Assembly: GCF_003952425.1 (NCBI RefSeq)
Contig: NZ_CP034449.1
Span: 7,056,001 to 7,120,000, forward strand
DNA length: 64,000 bases
Direction: 5' to 3'
Source: Mesorhizobium sp. M2A.F.Ca.ET.046.03.2.1
Lineage (GTDB): Bacteria; Pseudomonadota; Alphaproteobacteria; Rhizobiales; Rhizobiaceae
In this document: positions 53,912 to 63,003 of the stretch, in pieces
How positions within the stretch are numbered: position 1 is the stretch's first letter
How the letters are laid out: every line of letters starts with the position of its first letter
Notes under the pieces: generated by a model
Told to the model about the DNA's origin: nothing
What the model saw: only the letters and a program-made list of their open reading frames with translations
The model's database searches: none
Position numbers and translations under genes: made by a program

Positions 53912-54325
53912 ATGTCCCTCTTCCACGGAAATCTGCTTGTGCGCTTCAACGCCGGCTTCCTGATGCTGGCCTCGGCCGGCGGGCTTTTCACCGATATCGC
54001 CGGCTCCTTCTTCGGGCGGGGCCCGGAAGCGATCCTGCTAGGCGATGCGCCAGGTACCGGCATCGGCTTCATCGAGGCGCACGGGCTTGCACTGATCATC
54101 GGCGTGACGCTCTGGCGCATCGCCTACTCCCGCAATTGGCACGCCTTCCTGGCTGCCGTGCATGTGCTGCTCGGAACGGCAAATCTCCTGTTCTGGCAGT
54201 TCTTCATCGCCGCCGATGTGCTCGTCGTCGGCTACGTCACAACCGCGGCGCACTTTCTGTTCGCGGTTGCTCACCTGGCGGCGCTGGCGGGCTCGGCCCG
54301 GCTTGCCGCTCAGTCCTCCCACTAG
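53912..54325 (+). CDS. Small four-helix membrane protein, unknown function
   Basis: A 137-residue protein with four probable transmembrane helices, including NAGFLMLASAGGLFTDIAGSF, HGLALIIGVTLWRIAY and LLFWQFFIAADVLVVGYVTT. I do not recognise a named family. AAAGGAACGATC gives a good ribosome binding site before ATG 53912. It follows the RND permease in the same direction, so it could belong to that operon, though a hairpin lies between. Confidence 0.75.
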   Translation: MSLFHGNLLVRFNAGFLMLASAGGLFTDIAGSFFGRGPEAILLGDAPGTGIGFIEAHGLALIIGVTLWRIAYSRNWHAFLAAVHVLLGTANLLFWQFFIAADVLVVGYVTTAAHFLFAVAHLAALAGSARLAAQSSH

Positions 54326-54354
54326 ACTTCACCTCAACATCTGGAGAAACCAAC

Positions 54355-54687
54355 ATGCCCATGCAATCGCTCAAGAAATACCGCTCGGCCGCGGCCCTGC
54401 TCGCCCTCGCTATCACCGCCGTCGAGATCGTCGGCACCTCGGCGCCGACACTGTCGCTCGTCAGCGCTGCCGAGGCCCGCATCGGAGTGCCCTGGACGCC
54501 ACGCAGCGCAGCCGGTGTTGCCCGCCGCACCGCCACGTGGCGCGTGCTGCGGCACACCACGGCCTGGGTCGCGACCCTGCCTGCCGGCTGCGTGCGCACC
54601 AAGGTCAACGGCTTCGACGTCTGGCGCTGCGGCGGCACCTACTACCGGCTCTATCAGGGCCGCTATATCGTGGTGGTCGTCGATTGA
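54355..54687 (+). CDS. Small secreted hypothetical protein
   Basis: A 110-residue protein with an N-terminal signal peptide (AAALLALAITAVEIVGTSAP...AEA). A short mature part ends in CVRTKVNGFDVWRCGGTYYRLYQGRYIVVVVD, with two cysteines that could pair. Similar YYRxxxGRYVVV endings occur in small exported proteins of rhizobia with no known role. GGAG precedes ATG 54355. Its 3' end overlaps the convergent regulator gene by 25 bases. Confidence 0.7.
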   Translation: MPMQSLKKYRSAAALLALAITAVEIVGTSAPTLSLVSAAEARIGVPWTPRSAAGVARRTATWRVLRHTTAWVATLPAGCVRTKVNGFDVWRCGGTYYRLYQGRYIVVVVD

Positions 54688-56198
54688 GGCGGCTCGGGAA
54701 TAGTCACGCCGAGGGCAAGTCTGACGCCTTCGGCGAGATGCTCGGCATCGGCGCGGCTCTCGAAGGGCACCCCTCGCAGCGCATAGTCGAGCGGCGAAAA
54801 CAGAGCGCCCTCCTCGATGAGGGCGATTTGCCGCCGCGCCTTCTCCATCTCGCCCATCTGGGCATAGCAGGCGGCGAGCCGCGTGCGAATCCAGGGCGCC
54901 GGGCGCGTCGCCAGCTCCAGCGCGTCGGCCGCCTGCCGGTATTCCCCCATCATGTAGAGCGCCAAGGCGCGGTCGAACTGATACCAGTGCGGATGCAAAG
55001 GATCGATGCGAATGCCGCGTGCCAGCCAGGTCAGCGCTTCCAGTGGCCGGCCGCGCATGGTCAGCAACATGCCCATCTGCTCGATGCTGTCGGCATCGTA
55101 GGGATTGAGTTGCAGCGCGATGCGCATGTGATGCTCGGCCGCCTCGTGATCACGCATATAGAGACGGATCAGCGACTGCACGCGGTGTCCTGTCGGCTGG
55201 TCCGGCGACAGCGCCAGGCCCTTGTCGGCAAGGTCGCGCGCATTTTCCAGAACCGAGTCGCTGGCGCGACCGAACTCGCCATCCAGTGCCCGCACAAGAC
55301 CAAGATACGTGTAGGCGAGGCCGTAGTTCGGGTCCTTAGCGATCGCGGCCTCAAATAGGGCTTCGGCGCTGCGCTGGTCGGTCTGGGCGGGATCGCGCAG
55401 CATCGCAAAGCCGCGCAGCAGAAGCTCATAGGCGGCTAGGCTGGTGACCGGCTTGCGCGACGCCTGCTCCAGTCCGGCATTGGCGACACGCGTGACCAGC
55501 CGGCTGACGATTTGCTCGACGATCTCGCGCTCGATTGCGAAGAGGCCGTCGCCCTGTGATTGGAAGCGGTCGCCCCAGAGTTGGCTGGCGGTGGCTATGC
55601 CGACGAGGCTGACGGCAACCACGACATGCTCGCCCTGGCGGCGCAGCGACCCTTCGACCAGGTAGTCGGCGCCGATGCGGGCGCGGATCTGCGGCCACTC
55701 GGCGCGGCCGAAGGAAGCAAAGGAGAAGCTGGAGTTCCGCGCCAGCACCGTGACCGTGCCGAAGCGCGCGATGCCGTTTATCAAGTCCTCAGCGAATCCG
55801 TCGACCATCGCCTCATCGGCCGGATCGCCACTCTCGTTGCGGAAGCGCACCACGGCAACGATCGGCTGGGTGGTGATCTCGGGCGCTGCCTCAGCCTCCG
55901 CGGCCAGCATATAGCCGCGCTTAGAGACGGTGCGAACCATGTCGTCGCCCAGCACCTTGCGGATTTCGCGCACAGACTGGGTGAGCGAATCCTCGGTGAC
56001 ATAAACGTCGGGCCAGACGACATCCATCAATTCCGACTTCGGCACGACGCGACCCATGTTGCGGGCGAGATGCGAAAGCAGCGCATATGCTTTCGGGCGC
56101 AGGAACAGCGGCTCGTTCACGCCGCGCAGCGTGCCCATGGCGAGATCGAGCGTGAAACCGCCAAACCGGAACACCTGATCGGCCGTCGCCGTCGTCAT
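54663..56198 (-). CDS. Winged-helix regulator with TolB-like and TPR domains
   Basis: A 511-residue protein. The N-terminal OmpR-type winged helix (about 8-100) has FRFGGFTLDLAMGTLRGVNEP and RKVLGDDMVRTVSKRGYML. It is followed by a TolB-N-like segment common to cyclase-type regulators (VAVVRFRNESGDPADEAMVDGFAEDLINGIARF). The C-terminal half has several TPR-like repeats (NYGLAYTYLGLVRALDGEF, NPYDADSIEQMGMLLTMRG). No receiver or cyclase domain is present. It probably binds DNA in response to a protein partner. ATG 56198 is chosen; upstream in-frame sequence is low quality. Confidence 0.85.
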   Translation of the reverse strand: MTTATADQVFRFGGFTLDLAMGTLRGVNEPLFLRPKAYALLSHLARNMGRVVPKSELMDVVWPDVYVTEDSLTQSVREIRKVLGDDMVRTVSKRGYMLAAEAEAAPEITTQPIVAVVRFRNESGDPADEAMVDGFAEDLINGIARFGTVTVLARNSSFSFASFGRAEWPQIRARIGADYLVEGSLRRQGEHVVVAVSLVGIATASQLWGDRFQSQGDGLFAIEREIVEQIVSRLVTRVANAGLEQASRKPVTSLAAYELLLRGFAMLRDPAQTDQRSAEALFEAAIAKDPNYGLAYTYLGLVRALDGEFGRASDSVLENARDLADKGLALSPDQPTGHRVQSLIRLYMRDHEAAEHHMRIALQLNPYDADSIEQMGMLLTMRGRPLEALTWLARGIRIDPLHPHWYQFDRALALYMMGEYRQAADALELATRPAPWIRTRLAACYAQMGEMEKARRQIALIEEGALFSPLDYALRGVPFESRADAEHLAEGVRLALGVTIPEPPQSTTTTI

Positions 56199-56438
56199 CG
56201 GGACACCTTCCCGCCTATCCGCATTGCCGCTTCGATCCCACCTCGCAGCGGCATGCCCGGCGCTCATTATTGCCCAGTGCGCAATTTCGATCAAACTGGC
56301 TGTCGGCGCCGCCGCTACAGTAGCGCGCCAAATGCGAGGAGCCGACGCGCCGGAATTCGAACGCTACGGCTCGAATCGATGGACATACTGGCAATGGCGG
56401 GTTGGAGATCCGGGTGCCGATCAACAATTGAGACGACT

Positions 56439-56470
56439 CTCCCTTCTCCCGATGCTGCGGGAGAAGGGAG
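56439..56470 (-). terminator. Hairpin at the 3' end of the MarR-GNAT gene
   Basis: CTCCCTTCTCCCG (56439-56451) pairs perfectly with CGGGAGAAGGGAG (56458-56470) around ATGCTG. It starts three bases after the MarR-GNAT stop, read leftward. The sequence resembles the outer arm of the RIME-like repeats at 6097 and 13172. Confidence 0.65.
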
Positions 56471-56472
56471 AA

Positions 56473-57408
56473 CTACAGCTCCAAATCCCAGGTCTGGCCG
56501 ACGAGATCCTTGCCGAAGGAATGATGGCGCTCCTCGTCGACCAGCTGGAAACCCGCAGCCTGGTAGATGCGGCGAGCCGAGCCCAGAATGTCGTTGGTCC
56601 AAAGCGTCAGCGTCTTGTAGCCCTTGGCGCGGGCAAAGGCGATGCATTCGTCGACCAGCCGCCGGCCGATGCCCAGTCCGCGCGCCGACGGCTCGACATA
56701 GAGCAGCCTCAGCTTCGCCACCTCGGACGACTTGCGCACGACGAAGACCGAGCCGACCACCTCGCCTTCGCGCTCGGCGATCCAGGCGCGCTCCCACTTT
56801 GGATCGAATTTCTTGACGAACTCAGCGAGGATCTCGGCGACCAGCGCCTCATAGGTTCCGTCCCAGCCATACTCCTCGGTGTAGAGCATGCCCTGACGGC
56901 GCGTGATCCAGCCGATGTCGCCGACCTGGAGCGGCCGCAGGATGTAAGGCACCTTGGGTTCGGGCCTTTCCCCGAGCAGGTCCTGGACGGTGCGCATGGC
57001 GTTGACCAGCCGCTCCTGGTCGACCGGCGGCAAGCGGTCGAGCAGCGCGCGCACCTGGTCATGCGAATCCTGGTTGAGCGGCGCGAAAGCCTGCCTGCCC
57101 GCCGGCGTCAGCGCGATCGATGATCGGCGCGCGTCCGCCTCGCTGGCTTCGCGCTCGACCAGGCCACGCTCCTCGAATTTCTTCAAGAGGCGGCTGACAT
57201 AGCCCGGGTCGAGGCCGAGGTCGCGCACCAGATCGCTGGCGACCAGCCCGTCGCGATGAGCAAGTTCATAGAGCACCCGCGCCTCGGTCAGCGAGAACGG
57301 GCTCTTCAGGAGGCCCTCGTCGAGCAGGCCGATCTGGCGGGTGTAGAAGCGATTGAAGGCGCGCACCGTATCGATGCGCTCCTTGCCGGGGTGGTCGTGG
57401 ATGGTCAT
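56473..57408 (-). CDS. MarR-GNAT fusion (HTH regulator / N-acetyltransferase)
   Basis: A 311-residue fusion. The N-terminal MarR winged helix (about 30-110) contains LTEARVLYELAHRDGLVASDLVRDLGLDPGYVSRLLKKFEERGLVER. The C-terminal GNAT domain (about 155-311) has the acetyl-CoA motif VEPSARGLGIGRRLVDECIAFAR and a YQAAGF motif. The combination is a known family whose ligands and acetylation targets are mostly undefined. GGAGGA precedes ATG 57408, and a perfect palindrome lies 39 bases upstream, suggesting autoregulation. Confidence 0.92.
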   Translation of the reverse strand: MTIHDHPGKERIDTVRAFNRFYTRQIGLLDEGLLKSPFSLTEARVLYELAHRDGLVASDLVRDLGLDPGYVSRLLKKFEERGLVEREASEADARRSSIALTPAGRQAFAPLNQDSHDQVRALLDRLPPVDQERLVNAMRTVQDLLGERPEPKVPYILRPLQVGDIGWITRRQGMLYTEEYGWDGTYEALVAEILAEFVKKFDPKWERAWIAEREGEVVGSVFVVRKSSEVAKLRLLYVEPSARGLGIGRRLVDECIAFARAKGYKTLTLWTNDILGSARRIYQAAGFQLVDEERHHSFGKDLVGQTWDLEL

Positions 57409-57446
57409 GGGAAGTCCTCCTGCTCTCGACAGGATCAACCATTTAG

Positions 57447-57459
57447 TTGACTGAGTCAA
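57447..57459. promoter_or_regulatory. Predicted operator of the MarR-GNAT regulator
   Basis: TTGACTGAGTCAA is a perfect 6 + 1 + 6 palindrome in the upstream region of the MarR-GNAT gene, in an AT-richer patch (ATTTAGTTGACTGAGTCAAT). Confidence 0.6.
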
Positions 57460-57587
57460 TAACTTGGCTGCAGCGGGATGCCTCACAACTTTGTCATTCC
57501 AGGGTGGAGAAAGGTGCGAAGCGACGCGTGCAAACCATAAATGACGAGAGCGCGGGGGGCGGCCTCGCCGCGAGGCGCTGAAACGCC

Positions 57588-58727
57588 TCACCCCGTCGGC
57601 AGCACCGGCCAGAACTCGCCGATCCGCCCGCCGGCAAAAACCGCGATCGCCCCGAAATGCTGCAGCACCGCCTCGCTCTGCGTCGGCCGCAGGAAGGAGT
57701 AGTCGCCGGGCTTCACATCGGCGCCTGCCGGCAGGCCCATGAACTGCTGATTGGACGATAACCCGATCAGGCCGTTCGGCTTCATGCCTTCAGGGAACAC
57801 CGGTTCGGCCATCCACTTGCCGCCATAGAGATAGCAGCCCTTCTTCGGGAAGAGGCCGAGCGCCTGCAGCGCCCTGGAAACCGACGGCGGACCGGGCAGC
57901 ATCGGGTCGAGGGCCTTGAGGATCGGCGTCGCGACGAAGGCCGCCGGCTGGAGGCCGTCAAGGCCAGGGGTGTCGAAGTCGCTCGGCAGCACGAAGGCCG
58001 AGCCGATCGACACTTCGTTGGCGACGCCGCCGCCGTGCAGCAGCGCGGTCTTCGAGCCGCCGATATTCATGATGCGGCGCCGGTCCGGATCGAGGGTGGC
58101 GGCGAACTCCGCCGCCTTTGCCGAAGCCTGCTTCAGAGCCCTGGCCGCGCCGCCGAAGAGGCCCGGTATCTCCGGCGCATGCGCTTCATAGGCCATGATG
58201 CCTTCGCAATGCAGGCGCTCCGGCACCGTCAGCGCCTTGATCTCGGCGGGACTTGAAAAACCGCCGCGATGCAGGCCGACATCGACCTCGAAGGCGAAGC
58301 GCAATTCGGTGTCGAGCGCGGCGGCCAAGGCGCCGTAGTCAGCCAGCCGCTCCGGCGTGTCAATCAGCCAGCAGACGCGTGACCACCAGCCGGCGCCACC
58401 TCCTGTCAGCGCGGCCCTGGCAGCGCCGACCGGCATCGGCTTGCCGTAGAGCAGATCGCCCTCGGGAAAGCCGTCGAGGACGGCCTGCGTCACCGGCGGA
58501 TGGAAGGTCATGAAGCGGTTGGTTTCGAGGGCTCGCGCGATATGCGACAGCAGCGGCATGCAAGGCAGCGACTTGTCGACCAGCCGAACGGCAAGGCCGG
58601 GCGCCAGCCGCTCCTTCACCAGCGCGATGTTGCCGTCCAGCCGGTCGCGGTCGAGCACCAGGCAGGGCCGGAAGATCTCGGCTGCCTTCAACGCCTCGGA
58701 CAGGGCAGCGAAATAGGCGCTCATCAT
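57588..58727 (-). CDS. DSD1-type PLP-dependent enzyme (alanine racemase N-terminal fold)
   Basis: A 379-residue fold-type III PLP enzyme. The N-terminal barrel includes FRPCLVLDRDRLDGNI and VRLVDKSLPCMPLL, whose Lys is the likely Schiff-base residue. RFAFEVDVGLHRGGF and RRIMNIGGSKTALLH are substrate and phosphate loops. The C-terminal segment LRPTQSEAVLQHFGAIAVF resembles the D-serine dehydratase-like domain. It may act on a D-amino acid or D-threonine-like compound. The first codon overlaps the upstream stop as ATGA (58727-58724), giving coupling to the flavoenzyme gene. Substrate unknown. Confidence 0.85.
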   Translation of the reverse strand: MMSAYFAALSEALKAAEIFRPCLVLDRDRLDGNIALVKERLAPGLAVRLVDKSLPCMPLLSHIARALETNRFMTFHPPVTQAVLDGFPEGDLLYGKPMPVGAARAALTGGGAGWWSRVCWLIDTPERLADYGALAAALDTELRFAFEVDVGLHRGGFSSPAEIKALTVPERLHCEGIMAYEAHAPEIPGLFGGAARALKQASAKAAEFAATLDPDRRRIMNIGGSKTALLHGGGVANEVSIGSAFVLPSDFDTPGLDGLQPAAFVATPILKALDPMLPGPPSVSRALQALGLFPKKGCYLYGGKWMAEPVFPEGMKPNGLIGLSSNQQFMGLPAGADVKPGDYSFLRPTQSEAVLQHFGAIAVFAGGRIGEFWPVLPTG

Positions 58728-60001
58728 TCGATGCCGAACAGGCCGGCCATATAGGGCGACACGAAACGGTTGTCGGCATCGATGTCGCGGCGCACGGCAA
58801 GCGCGTCGTCCCAACGCGGATAAAGCTTCTTGAAATCCGCAGCCTTCAGGCTGTGCATCTTGCCCCAATGCGGCCTGCCGCCATATTTGCGGAAGATGGG
58901 CTCGGCGGCGCGCATGAAGGGCAGCGGGTCATTCGCCGCGTCATGGTGGATGGCGATCGAGCAGGTCAGTCGCTTGTGGAAGGGCGAAAGCCAGAATTCG
59001 TCCGGCGCCACCGAACGCACCTCCATCGGGAAATAGACTTCCGAAAAGTGCTTCTCCGTCAGCGCGATGATCTCGGCCAACGCCTTGGGGCCTTCCTCGA
59101 ATGGCAGGTGGTATTCCATCTCGTTGAATTTGGTTCGACGGTCGCTGACATAGACGTTGAGCCAGTCTTGCACATAATCCTCGGAGGGCACCTTCTTCAC
59201 CGCGCCCTTGATCAGCGCGCGGCGCAGCGATGGCAGCCGGCGCAGCACGGTGCGCAGCTTGCGCAATGTCGCCAGGCCCCGCTCGTCGTCCTCGGTCGGC
59301 CGCTGCGTCGGCTGGGCATCGCTCAGGTCGCTGGCAATGAACTGCGCATAGCCGGAAAACGGGATGTAGTAGAATTCGGCCGAACGATGCGCGGCCATCA
59401 TCTTTTCGAAATCGCGCAGCATGTCGCCAATCGGCAGCACCCATTTGCGGCGTCGCAGGCGGTAGGCCGCGATGTTGTTCATCGTCACTTCGGTGAGGAT
59501 GCCGAAGGCGCCAAGCGCGACACCGGTGGCGTGGATCATGTCCGGGTCGTCGGCCCGGCTGTATTCGCGCAGCTTGCCCCGCCCATCGACGAGCTGCACC
59601 GCCTCGACCTGCGTGTGATAGGCGCCCAGTGTCGGGCCGGAGCCATGCGTTGCCGTGCCCAGCGCGCCGCCGATCGCCTGCTTGTCGATGTCGCCCATGT
59701 TGGGCAGGCCCTGGCCGATGCCTTGCAGGATGTGCATCAGGGCGCCGAGCCGCGTGCCCGCCCCCACCCGCGCCCTGTCGGCCGCCGGTTCGTGCGAGAC
59801 CAGCCCTTCGATCTTCTCAAGCGAGACGATGGTGCCGTCGGATTGCACCAGCGGCGTGAAGGAGTGGCCGGCGCCGGCGACGCGCAGCGGACCGGGCGCC
59901 GAGCGCACCAGCTCGGCCAGCTCGCCGGCGTCGGCCGGCGTCGCGATCGATTTCGGGGAAGCCGTGACGAAACCAGACCAGTTGCTCCAGGCGTTTGCCA
60001 T
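58724..60001 (-). CDS. D-arabinono-1,4-lactone oxidase family FAD enzyme
   Basis: A 425-residue VAO-type flavoprotein. The N-terminal FAD domain has PADAGELAELVRSAPGPLRVAGAGHSFTPL, where His is the usual site of covalent flavin attachment, and GDIDKQAIGGALGTATHGSG. The C-terminal ALO domain ends with GGRPHWGKMHSLKAADFKKLYPRWDDAL. Enzymes of this family oxidise sugar-1,4-lactones or sugar alcohols such as xylitol. GGGGAGAG precedes ATG 60001. It is coupled to a PLP enzyme and follows an MFS transporter gene, pointing to catabolism of an imported polyol or sugar acid. Confidence 0.92.
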   Translation of the reverse strand: MANAWSNWSGFVTASPKSIATPADAGELAELVRSAPGPLRVAGAGHSFTPLVQSDGTIVSLEKIEGLVSHEPAADRARVGAGTRLGALMHILQGIGQGLPNMGDIDKQAIGGALGTATHGSGPTLGAYHTQVEAVQLVDGRGKLREYSRADDPDMIHATGVALGAFGILTEVTMNNIAAYRLRRRKWVLPIGDMLRDFEKMMAAHRSAEFYYIPFSGYAQFIASDLSDAQPTQRPTEDDERGLATLRKLRTVLRRLPSLRRALIKGAVKKVPSEDYVQDWLNVYVSDRRTKFNEMEYHLPFEEGPKALAEIIALTEKHFSEVYFPMEVRSVAPDEFWLSPFHKRLTCSIAIHHDAANDPLPFMRAAEPIFRKYGGRPHWGKMHSLKAADFKKLYPRWDDALAVRRDIDADNRFVSPYMAGLFGIE

Positions 60002-60017
60002 TTTTGACTCTCCCCGC

Positions 60018-61202
60018 TCAGGCCCGACCGTGCCGCCGGGCGACCAGCACGAAGACGCCGAGCAGCAGCACGCTGGCCAAAGCAGTCGCCGCGGCGAATT
60101 CGGGCACCGGGCGGAAATTCCCGGCATCGATCAAAAGCGAGGCGGCGATCGGGCCGATGGCGAGACCGAAGAGCTGCGCGGCCGGAACCAGAAGCACTGC
60201 CGTTCGCGTCTCGTCGGCGGTGATTGCCATGCGGATCTGATAGGGCACGATAAAGAGCAGGATGAAGCCCATCACCAGCGCAACCGCCCAGAAGACCGAA
60301 AGACCCGGGCCGGACGCAAGCAGGACAGAGCTGATCGCCGCGACGATCCCGATGATCGTGATGGCAAAACGATAGTCGATGCGCGCTTCGAAGACCGTCG
60401 CGGTCATGGCGCCGATCACCTGCGCGGCGAGGCTTGCCGACACCATCAGGCCGACGGTGCGGCCGTCGATGCCGAACTGCGCGCCGATGGGCTCCAGAAA
60501 AGCCCAGACGGCGCCGAAGAACATGAAATAGCAGAAGATCGAGAGCAGCGCGGTGATCGCCGGCACTGTCGCCACATTGCCGAACTGCTCTTCCTTGGGC
60601 AGATCGGCATAATCGTCCGGCACGATCCAGGCGACGACCAGTGACAAGAGGCAGACGATGCCGAGCACGATGAAGCCGCCGGCCGAGCCGGCGGCAGGCA
60701 CGGCATAGAGCGCCAGGATCAGCGCCAGCGCGCATTGCGCCAAAGTCTGCAGCGTGACGAAATAGCCGCCGATGCGCTCTGCCCGGCGCGAGCGGGCGAT
60801 CAATTCGGTGGCGACAGCGACCAGCCCGCCCTCCGCAACGCCAGCCAGTATGCGCGCGCCGATCAGCCCATTGGGGCTGCCGGCATAAGCGGTCCAGAAA
60901 TTGGCGAGCGCGAGCAGGACGAGCAGCGCCGCGCTCTTCCAGCGCATGTTCCTGGCAGGCAGCAACATGGCCACGATCGCCGACCCGATGCCTATCGCGA
61001 TCATCTCGGCGGTGGCGACCAGCGCCAGCTCGTCGCCGGTGACGTGGCCTTCGGTATAGAGGGCGCCGAGCAGAACCGGCTGCAGCCCAAGGATGAGCAG
61101 GCCGACCGAGCCGATCCACAGCGCCGAGGCAAGCTGCGATCCCGTCGGATTGCCGACAAGCCAATCGCCCTCTTCCGCTTGCGCGGCTTGCGATGCAGTC
61201 AC
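60018..61202 (-). CDS. MFS transporter
   Basis: A 394-residue permease with about 12 transmembrane segments. The first loop carries LVATAEMIAIGIGSAIVAMLLPARNMRWKSAAL, a weak version of the MFS motif A. NGLIGARILAGVAEGGLVAVATELIARSRRAERIGGYFV follows. It starts with GTG at 61202 after GGGAGG. It heads the operon with the flavoenzyme and the PLP enzyme and is divergent from a TetR gene, so it probably imports the substrate or exports a product of that pathway. Confidence 0.88.
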   Translation of the reverse strand: MTASQAAQAEEGDWLVGNPTGSQLASALWIGSVGLLILGLQPVLLGALYTEGHVTGDELALVATAEMIAIGIGSAIVAMLLPARNMRWKSAALLVLLALANFWTAYAGSPNGLIGARILAGVAEGGLVAVATELIARSRRAERIGGYFVTLQTLAQCALALILALYAVPAAGSAGGFIVLGIVCLLSLVVAWIVPDDYADLPKEEQFGNVATVPAITALLSIFCYFMFFGAVWAFLEPIGAQFGIDGRTVGLMVSASLAAQVIGAMTATVFEARIDYRFAITIIGIVAAISSVLLASGPGLSVFWAVALVMGFILLFIVPYQIRMAITADETRTAVLLVPAAQLFGLAIGPIAASLLIDAGNFRPVPEFAAATALASVLLLGVFVLVARRHGRA

Positions 61203-61233
61203 GAGATGCCTCCCTTGCAGCCCGGTCGAAAAA

Positions 61234-61248
61234 CTGACAAGTTGTCAG
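61234..61248. promoter_or_regulatory. Predicted TetR operator, perfect palindrome
   Basis: CTGACAAGTTGTCAG (7 + 1 + 7) is a perfect inverted repeat in the gap between the MFS transporter gene and the divergent TetR gene. It is positioned to control both. Confidence 0.75.
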
Positions 61249-61314
61249 CATTTAATGAAACTGATACTTGATCATGTTTCTTGTCAACCGCGAATTCGCA
61301 CTTTTCCGGGAAAG

Positions 61315-61950
61315 ATGCGGGCCATGACGGATGCAAAGCGAACGGCGACGGAACCCAGGCGCAGGCCGAAGCAGGAGCGCAGCCGCGAGCGCATCGACGC
61401 GATCCTCGCCACGACCATGCGGCTGATCGGCGAAAAGGGCATCGACGCGGTGACGATGAAGGAGGTGGGCGCGCTGGCCGGCGGGCCGATAGCGACCGTC
61501 TATCACTACTTTCCGTCGAAGTCGGCGATCCTGGCGATGCTCTACGATCGGTTTGCCGAGGAAAGCCGGGCGCGCTTCGGCGCGATCATCGCCGGGATAA
61601 ACGGGTTGAGCGATGTAACGGCGGCGGCCGATCGCATGCTCGACGACTATTATACCCGTGTCGCGGCTGACCCGGCGATCCAGGATCTGCAGAACGCCAT
61701 CCAGGCCGACAAGGCGCTGCAGCATCTCGACATTGCCGAGACGAGACACCAGGCGAAGATATTCTGCGACCATGTCGCGCCCATGCTTCAAGCGGATCAG
61801 CGCGAGGCGTTCGGGCGGGTCGTGTTCCTGATCTTCCAGCTTGCCGGCGGCGTCGTGCGGCTGGCGCTGACGCAGGACGAGGCAGAAGGCCGACGCACGA
61901 TCGACGACTATCGCTCGATCATCCACACGCAGTTGCGGCTGTTTTTGTAG
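61315..61950 (+). CDS. TetR family transcriptional regulator
   Basis: A 211-residue regulator. A basic start (RRPKQERSRERIDAIL) leads into the TetR helix-turn-helix (GIDAVTMKEVGALAGGPIATVYHYFPSKSAILAMLYDRF) and an all-helical ligand domain. ATG 61315 has GGGA nearby; ATG 61324 is an alternative. It is divergent from the MFS/flavoenzyme/PLP-enzyme operon and separated from it by a perfect palindrome, so it is the likely local repressor. Confidence 0.92.
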   Translation: MRAMTDAKRTATEPRRRPKQERSRERIDAILATTMRLIGEKGIDAVTMKEVGALAGGPIATVYHYFPSKSAILAMLYDRFAEESRARFGAIIAGINGLSDVTAAADRMLDDYYTRVAADPAIQDLQNAIQADKALQHLDIAETRHQAKIFCDHVAPMLQADQREAFGRVVFLIFQLAGGVVRLALTQDEAEGRRTIDDYRSIIHTQLRLFL

Positions 61951-61997
61951 CCGTCGCCATACTCGGGGGCGCCGTCCCCTCGCCGCACTTGCCTGCC

Positions 61998-62897
61998 TCA
62001 GGCCTCCTCCAGCTTCGGCCCCAGAATCTCCACCAGCCAATCGACAAACACCCTCACCCGAGGCGAAAGCTGGCGGCTGGGCGGATAGAGCACCGAGATC
62101 GGCGTCGGCGTCGGGGGATTGTCGGGAAGCACCTCGACCAGCCGGCCGGCCTCGATGTCGTCGGCGTAGCGGAGTTTTGGCGCCTGGAACAGCCCGAAGC
62201 CTAGCCGGACCAGCGCGGCACTTGTGTCTGAATTGGCGACTGTGACTCGCGACGGCAGGACCACTTCACGAACCTTGCCGTCGGCGATGAATTCCAGCGG
62301 CATCACTTGCCTCGTGCGCGACGACACGAAACCGATCATCATATGGCCGGCAAGATCGTCCAACGTGCGCGGCACACCGTGGCGTTCGAGATAGGCGGGA
62401 CTCGCGACGGTAATCTCGCGCGCGATGCCGAGACGCCGCACGATCATGTCGCTGTCGGGAAGTACGCCCGCCCGGATCACGCAGTCGACGCCTTCACGCA
62501 CCAGATCGACGAGGCGGTCCCCCTCGCCGATATGCACCGACAGGCCCGGATATCTGGCAAGCAGTGCCGGCAGTTCCGGCAAGAGGAACGTGCGCGCCAT
62601 GTGGCCATTGACGTCGACGCTGAGGCGCCCGCGCACGTCATGGGCGCCGAAGCCGCCTTCGGCGTCTTCGATGTCGGCGAGGATGCCAATACAGCGCTGG
62701 TAATAGGCCTCGCCATCGGGCGTCGGGGTGACATGGCGCGTGGTGCGGCGGAACAATTGCACACCAAGCCGCTTCTCCAGCTGCTTGATTGCGGCGGTTG
62801 CGCTGGAGCGCGGGAGGCCGAGATCGGCGGCTGCCGCGGTGAAACTGCGCCGCTCCACGACGCGGGTGAAGAGTCGCATGGTGTCAAAACGATCCAT
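61998..62897 (-). CDS. LysR family transcriptional regulator
   Basis: A 299-residue regulator. The N-terminal winged helix is MDRFDTMRLFTRVVERRSFTAAAADLGLPRSSATAAIKQLEKRLG, and the substrate-binding domain starts near residue 90 (GRLSVDVNGHMARTFLLPELPALLARYPGL). The form is typical of the AaeR/PP2551-like subgroup that begins with MDRF. It is divergent from a short-chain dehydrogenase gene 106 bases away, a common arrangement in which LysR activates the enzyme gene. Confidence 0.93.
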   Translation of the reverse strand: MDRFDTMRLFTRVVERRSFTAAAADLGLPRSSATAAIKQLEKRLGVQLFRRTTRHVTPTPDGEAYYQRCIGILADIEDAEGGFGAHDVRGRLSVDVNGHMARTFLLPELPALLARYPGLSVHIGEGDRLVDLVREGVDCVIRAGVLPDSDMIVRRLGIAREITVASPAYLERHGVPRTLDDLAGHMMIGFVSSRTRQVMPLEFIADGKVREVVLPSRVTVANSDTSAALVRLGFGLFQAPKLRYADDIEAGRLVEVLPDNPPTPTPISVLYPPSRQLSPRVRVFVDWLVEILGPKLEEA

Positions 62898-63003
62898 GGC
62901 AGATTGTTCGCACAGGCTGAATAGTGTTGGCAATCCATGCCCGATTATATCGCCTGCATGGGCGAGTATATGCATCTCCATCCGAAGAGAAGGAGATTTC
63001 GCC

